This document shows positions 60,328 through 64,000 of a stretch of DNA of 64,000 nucleotides, in pieces. The stretch covers positions 3,410,001 to 3,474,000 of the forward strand of contig OZ242004.1 of the NCBI GenBank assembly GCA_965204685.1, in the 5' to 3' direction. The DNA is from Bin87 sp965204685. GTDB taxonomy: Bacteria > Chloroflexota > Dehalococcoidia > Lucifugimonadales > UBA3495. Made by a program: the position numbers and the translations under genes. The notes below the pieces were generated by a model, which was not told the origin of the DNA, did no database searches, and saw nothing but the letters and a program-made list of their open reading frames with translations. Numbering within the stretch: position 1 is the first letter of the stretch; the number at the start of each line of letters is the position of its first letter.

Positions 60328-60495
60328 TCCGATCTAATTGGCCGCCGTCACCGACTGCCCAATCCGCCACATTGGTCGAGGCTAGGCAGCCTGCGTAGTC
60401 GCGCCGCTTCTCCCAATTTTGCGTCTTCGACTACGGCCTGGTTTACGTCGACGATAACCTTGCCCTGATCTTCTCCCGTGAATGGAACGGGACGA

Positions 60496-60879
60496 CTAAT
60501 CGCAAGAACACTCGTCGTTGCAACACGGGCTGGTGTATGCCGGCGGGTTGAGTGTTTGCTCCGCTACCCATTCCACCGTTTCGGCCAGCCAATCCTCCAG
60601 GGTTTTGCCCTCCGACCGGGCGGCGGCGTCCGCCGTGCGGTGGACATTGGAACTGACCTTGAACGAGATTTCGCCGGAATAAGGCTTGTCCGGTTCTTTG
60701 CCTCGCTCACTGCAAAACGCCAGGTAGTCATCCACCGAAATCTTGAACTCCCGGCGCAACTCCTCCACCGATTCGCCCACGAACGTTACCACGTCGCGGG
60801 TATCCACTACCGAACCGTGGAAAGTGCCCGCGTGATCATCGAAAGTCACCGCCGCCCAGTATCCTTTGTACTCCATCAT
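60496..60879 (-). CDS. HicB-family antitoxin
   Basis: A 127-residue antitoxin of the HicB type: KGYWAAVTFDDHAGTFHGSV, then FVGESVEELRREFKISVDDY and LAFCSERGKEPDKPYSG, followed by a ribbon-helix-helix region (EISFKVSSNVHRTADAAARS, EGKTLEDWLAETVEWVAEQ). The C-terminal tail is Cys-rich (CCNDECSCD). Its ATG overlaps the stop of the preceding HicA frame by four bases. The toxin is broken, so this may be an orphan antitoxin. Confidence 0.88.
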   Translation of the reverse strand: MMEYKGYWAAVTFDDHAGTFHGSVVDTRDVVTFVGESVEELRREFKISVDDYLAFCSERGKEPDKPYSGEISFKVSSNVHRTADAAARSEGKTLEDWLAETVEWVAEQTLNPPAYTSPCCNDECSCD

Positions 60880-61139
60880 GACCCGACACCTGCTTCAATC
60901 AAGAATTTGCGCACATCATCTGCTAAACTTTTCGAAGCTTCCGGCCGGGGATGTGGACGATGGAACACGGTAGCCAGACCGTTCAAGTCCACCCCTACTC
61001 GCGAACCGGCCCGCTCCTCGATATGAGCGCCGCACGCCAGCAGCAACGACTCAACGTCGTCCCAGCGGATGTTCCCCGACGTAGGCCGCCTGAATATCGC
61101 TTCCAGCGTGGCCCGGTGTCGTCGCCTTTATGATCCCAT
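60876..61139 (-). pseudogene. HicA-type toxin with an early stop codon
   Basis: The frame reads MGS, then TAA (61128-61130), then RRRHRATLEAIFRRPTSGNI, WDDVESLLLACGAHIEERAG, SRVGVDLNGLATVFHRPHPR, ending LADDVRKFLIEAGVGS and a stop at 60876. This is a complete HicA RNA-binding toxin, including the catalytic-type His in FHRPHP, except for one stop. AAA to TAA would restore MGSKRRRHRATLEA. No ATG, GTG or TTG lies between the stop and the conserved region. It overlaps hicB by ATGA. Confidence 0.75.
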
Positions 61140-61157
61140 GATGGGTAGAAATAACTC

Positions 61158-61185
61158 GCCCCCTCCCTATAGCGTGAGAGGGGGC
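61158..61185 (-). terminator. Probable terminator of ridA
   Basis: GCCCCCTC and GAGGGGGC are 8-base arms. On the minus strand a partly T-rich GAGTTATTTCT follows. It lies 16 bases beyond the ridA stop and separates it from the hicAB pair. Confidence 0.55.
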
Positions 61186-61200
61186 ATTGGTTGTTGGTGA

Positions 61201-61593
61201 CTACCCCACCACCGCGATAGACTCTATCTCTACCACGTACGCCGGGTTCGCCAGTTCGCTTACCACCAGCAGCGTGCTGGTGGGCGGGTTGCTGGGGAAC
61301 AGCTCGCCGCGTACCTTGCGCACCGCCGGCGCGTGCTCGATGCCGGTCACGTAAGTCGTCGTCTTGACGATGTCCGCAAGCGACCCACCGGCAGCGGTGA
61401 CGGCAACCTCGATGTTGCGCCAGATCTGCCGCGTCTGTTCTTCCGTGTCACCCGCCCCGACCACGTTGCCGTTCTCATCCTGTGCGACCATCCCGGCGAT
61501 GTAGACGGTGTTGCCCGCCTTCACCACTGCGCTGAAGCCGGAAGGTGAGGGGTCCGCAATGCCGCTGGGGTTCATGTATTCGCTGTTGGCCAT
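61201..61593 (-). CDS. RidA family protein
   Basis: A 130-residue trimeric YjgF/YER057c/UK114 family protein; many deaminate reactive enamine/imine intermediates of amino-acid metabolism. It has the segments FSAVVKAGNTVYIAGMVAQD, QIWRNIEVAVTAAGGSLADI, and HAPAVRKVRGELFPSNPPTS. The catalytic Arg of true RidA is in the VRKVRGELF segment (Arg). GGAGG precedes the ATG. It follows the MFS gene on the same strand. Confidence 0.88.
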   Translation of the reverse strand: MANSEYMNPSGIADPSPSGFSAVVKAGNTVYIAGMVAQDENGNVVGAGDTEEQTRQIWRNIEVAVTAAGGSLADIVKTTTYVTGIEHAPAVRKVRGELFPSNPPTSTLLVVSELANPAYVVEIESIAVVG

Positions 61594-61637
61594 TGGTTTG
61601 CCTCCGTTGGGTAGTTCGTCTTGGTGGTTCGTTGGGA

Positions 61638-62984
61638 TTATACCGTTGCCGGCGCGACGCCGGGATCGGCTTGCGCTTGGGTGGCGCGCGGCGGCAGCCG
61701 TGGCGCTTTCGCCAGCAGGATCAACATGCCCGCGCCGGCGTACATCGCCATCAGTACTATGAACACCACGCTGTAACTGTGCGTGAACGTCAGCAGGTAA
61801 CTGCCGAATACCGGCGCGGCTCCCAACGCCGTGGTCTGCAGCGGCCCCAGCGATCCCAGTATGGCCCCGAAGGACCCCCGCCCGAAGTATTGGGCCAGCA
61901 GCATGTGCTCCAGCGTCCCCACGGTGTTGGAGAAGAACCCCCATAGAACGGCAAACAGGTAAGCCGTCCACACCGAGTGCACGCCGGTGGCCAGGAACAC
62001 GCCGGAAAGCACCGCCCCGGAAATGGTCGCCACCATGCACGGTCGCGGTCCGAACCTGTCCGCCAGGAAACCCCAGACCAAGGTCGTCATCGCCAGCACG
62101 GCCCCCAGTGCTCCCACGCCAACCGCTTGCGGATTGCTCAATCCTGGACCCGTATCGCTCACAAGAAACGGAACCAGGATGTAGCCCAGGCCCGCCGACG
62201 CGATTATCGCCAGCACCGCGGTTCCGGCGATGCACCAGTAAGCTCGGGTCTTCATCGCCTCGCGGGCGGTCCAGCTGAACTCCTGCGTCCCCGCCTGGGC
62301 GCGGCGACCCGCTCGCCGTCCGCCGCCGGATTGTGGCGCCGATTCGGACCCTGGGGCGGGTCGGTCCCCATCCGGAAGCATGCCTATCTCTTCCGGCGTC
62401 CGCCGCATGATAAGGAATACCGGCACCGTCATCGCCATCATGAACAGCCCGACGTATCCGTAGGACGCTCGCCAGCTATGCGTCGCCGCGATCAGTGAAA
62501 TGATCTGGATGTTGATCGCGCCGCCCACGGGACGCGCCATGCCATTGATGGCCAGGGTGACCCCTCGCCGACGCCGGAAGAAGTTGACCGTCGCCGCCCG
62601 TGGGACTATGCCGATCAGGAAAGGATTGCTCACCGTCCTGGCGACGATGTAAGCGGCGAAGAACGGCCAGGGGGTGTTGGTGTTCACCGCCGAAATCGCC
62701 AGCAGCGCGCACCCCACCACCACCAGCCCCACCGTGGTCAGGACCCTGGGGCCGTATCGGTCGGCCAGTGCGCCGGCGAAAGGAGCCAATATCCCCGAAA
62801 GCCAGGTGCCGGCGGTCACCGCGATGGACAGCGTCCCGATGTCCCACCCGGTGTCATCCACGATGTACACCTGGATGGCCCCCATCACCACCTGGGACAC
62901 GCTGGCCCCGGTGGCGGAGGATAGGCAGGCCATCCCCAGCACCAGCCATCCGTAAAAGAAAGGCGTCGGCGGATGCCAGGCCAA
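61638..62984 (-). CDS. Major facilitator superfamily transporter
   Basis: A 448-residue membrane protein with about 12 hydrophobic segments in two six-helix halves joined by a charged loop (about 205-235). The MFS motif GALADRYGPRVL is in loop 2-3, and the second half has GFLADRFGPRPCM. It resembles OFA-type carboxylate carriers, but substrate is unknown. The start is TTG 62984; the frame is closed seven codons earlier by a stop, and no ribosome binding site is seen, so the start is uncertain. Confidence 0.85.
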   Translation of the reverse strand: MAWHPPTPFFYGWLVLGMACLSSATGASVSQVVMGAIQVYIVDDTGWDIGTLSIAVTAGTWLSGILAPFAGALADRYGPRVLTTVGLVVVGCALLAISAVNTNTPWPFFAAYIVARTVSNPFLIGIVPRAATVNFFRRRRGVTLAINGMARPVGGAINIQIISLIAATHSWRASYGYVGLFMMAMTVPVFLIMRRTPEEIGMLPDGDRPAPGSESAPQSGGGRRAGRRAQAGTQEFSWTAREAMKTRAYWCIAGTAVLAIIASAGLGYILVPFLVSDTGPGLSNPQAVGVGALGAVLAMTTLVWGFLADRFGPRPCMVATISGAVLSGVFLATGVHSVWTAYLFAVLWGFFSNTVGTLEHMLLAQYFGRGSFGAILGSLGPLQTTALGAAPVFGSYLLTFTHSYSVVFIVLMAMYAGAGMLILLAKAPRLPPRATQAQADPGVAPATV

Positions 62985-63098
62985 CAGGCGGCGGGCAAAA
63001 GTTCTATTCAGTTACGGCCTCGAATGGAGCAACCCAGGCGGACGCCGCAACGCCCAAGCCTGAGCCGAATATAAACGGCACGGCAATATTACTCCCAT

Positions 63099-63123
63099 CC
63101 GGGGCGTAGGTAAAACGCCCCGG
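63099..63123. repeat. Second hairpin of a tandem pair after groEL
   Basis: CCGGGGCGT and ACGCCCCGG are perfect 9-base arms with a 7-base loop. It shares the CCGGGGCG arm with the adjacent hairpin, so alternative pairing between the two is possible. No T-run follows on the minus strand. Confidence 0.6.
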
Positions 63124-63136
63124 CGCCAAAAATGAA

Positions 63137-63163
63137 CCGGGGCGGTCGCAATAACCGCCCCGG
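63137..63163 (-). terminator. Terminator of groEL
   Basis: CCGGGGCGGT and ACCGCCCCGG are perfect 10-base arms with a 7-base loop. On the minus strand TTCATTTTTGG follows. It lies 30 bases beyond the groEL stop. Confidence 0.8.
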
Positions 63164-63193
63164 CCTAAATCCCGGAGGGATGTTCGCCTGAGA

Positions 63194-64000
63194 CTAGAAG
63201 TCCATCGGCGGGGCCGCGGGCATCGCCGGCGTCGGCTCAGGGATCTCGGTGATCATGGACTCGGTGGTGAGCACCATGGCCGCCACGGAGGCCGCGTTCT
63301 GCAACGCAGAGCGAGTCACCTTTACCGGGTCGATGATGCCGCGCTCGAGCATCGGGCCGAATTCGCTGACCTCGGCGTCGTAGCCGTAGTCATCGGACTG
63401 GTCCTTGACATCGTGCAGCACTACGGCGCCTTCGCCGCCGGCGTTCTCGACGATGATCTTCAGCGGCTGTTCCAGCGAATGCCGGATGATGTTGAGGCCA
63501 ACAACCTCGTCGCCGGTCAGGCCGGAGACGCCTTCCAGCGCGCGCTGGGCGCGGACCAGGGCGACTCCGCCGCCGGGGACGATGCCCTCTTCCACTGCGG
63601 AACGAGTGGCGGACAGCGCGTCCTCCACGCGGGCCTTGCGCTCCTTGAGCTCGATCTCGGTGGCGGCGCCAACCTTGATCACGGCCACTCCGCCGGACAG
63701 CTTGGCCATCCGCTCCTGCAGCTTCTCGCGGTCGTATTCGGAGGTCGTGTCTTCAATCTGGGCCTTGATCTGGTTGATGCGAGCCTGGATGCCGTCCTCG
63801 GAACCGTGACCCTCAACGATCGTCGTGTCGTCCTTGGTGGAGGCGACGCGGCGGGCGCGGCCGAAGTCCTCGATGGTGGCGGAGTCCAGCCGGCGGCCGG
63901 TCTCTTCGCTGATGACGGTGCCGCCGGTCAGGATGGCGATGTCCTCCAGCATGGCCTTGCGGCGGTCCCCGAAGCCGGGGGCCTTGACGGCCAGCACGTT
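63194..64000 (-). CDS. groEL: Chaperonin GroEL, C-terminal part
   Basis: The last 268 residues of the 60-kDa chaperonin, which folds proteins in a double-ring chamber with GroES. The visible part starts at NVLAVKAPGFGDRRKAML in the apical domain and includes ILTGGTVISEETG, the equatorial segment EEGIVPGGGVALVRA, and VIDP-type ILE contacts (RGIIDPVKVTRSALQNAASV). The tail is TPAMPAAPPMDF rather than the common GGM repeat. The N-terminal half lies beyond base 64000. Confidence 0.96.
   Translation of the reverse strand, partial: NVLAVKAPGFGDRRKAMLEDIAILTGGTVISEETGRRLDSATIEDFGRARRVASTKDDTTIVEGHGSEDGIQARINQIKAQIEDTTSEYDREKLQERMAKLSGGVAVIKVGAATEIELKERKARVEDALSATRSAVEEGIVPGGGVALVRAQRALEGVSGLTGDEVVGLNIIRHSLEQPLKIIVENAGGEGAVVLHDVKDQSDDYGYDAEVSEFGPMLERGIIDPVKVTRSALQNAASVAAMVLTTESMITEIPEPTPAMPAAPPMDF

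Noticed and set aside
1..64000. CRISPR array, prophage, insertion sequence, tRNA or rRNA
   Set aside because: I looked for regularly spaced repeats, transposase motifs, phage structural genes and tRNA-like T-arms in the gaps and found none I could support. A covariance-model scan could still reveal a small RNA.

Overview
This is a GC-rich bacterial chromosome segment with a dense mix of housekeeping and acyl-CoA metabolism genes. I see no phage, insertion sequence, CRISPR array, rRNA or tRNA. Several features fit an uncultured Chloroflexota of the Dehalococcoidia / SAR202 type: a B12-dependent class II ribonucleotide reductase near nrdR, ftsZ, ftsA and rsmH with no murein-synthesis genes; a single-chain AccD-AccA carboxyltransferase; and many acyl-CoA dehydrogenases, CaiB/BaiF CoA-transferases, crotonases and oligopeptide ABC components. 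The phylum is an inference from gene content, not a measured placement.

Layout. 1-7.5 kb (minus strand): nrdJ (partial), two small unknowns, nrdR, ftsZ, ftsA, rsmH. 7.8-16.5 kb: a membrane protein, tsaD, a CBS-domain transporter/phosphatase/tilS run, the fused acetyl-CoA carboxylase carboxyltransferase behind a possible attenuator, then an Mrp-type ATPase with a SufT-like partner. 16.7-22.1 kb: an N-acyl-amino-acid amidohydrolase, a decayed VapC toxin with an intact large antitoxin, and an acyl-CoA dehydrogenase pair. 22.1-26.1 kb: a retropepsin-like pair, then a Ppx/GppA phosphatase with two thymidylate-kinase-like proteins. 26.2-35.6 kb: a dehydrogenase, a methionine synthase split into two genes, ADP-ribosylglycohydrolase and aminopeptidase N. 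35.8-46 kb: a CPA2 antiporter, leuCD, a CaiB/BaiF pair, a Uma2 nuclease, a ThDP enzyme and a TPR protein. 46-50 kb: an oligopeptide-type ABC importer without its ATPases. 50-58 kb: acyl-CoA ligase, crotonases, PHP protein, a PanE-like reductase and an unusual three-gene CoA-transferase locus. 58-64 kb: TPP riboswitch with thiGES, a decayed HicA with intact HicB, RidA, an MFS transporter and the C-terminal half of GroEL.

How the genes work together. The window holds parts of DNA precursor supply and cell division (nrdJ, nrdR, ftsAZ), tRNA modification (tsaD, tilS), fatty-acid synthesis and breakdown, leucine, methionine and thiamine synthesis, and peptide import and turnover. A recurring theme is pairs of paralogous subunits of which one has lost a key residue. 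The clearest is a CoA-transferase locus ordered A1, B1*-A2, B2. It reads as a tandem duplication of an AB cassette in which B1 and A2 have fused and B1 has lost the catalytic glutamate. A CaiB/BaiF pair (Asp175 versus Gln173) and two thymidylate-kinase-like proteins (Walker A Lys versus Arg) show the same pattern. Both toxin-antitoxin loci have a broken toxin beside an intact antitoxin.
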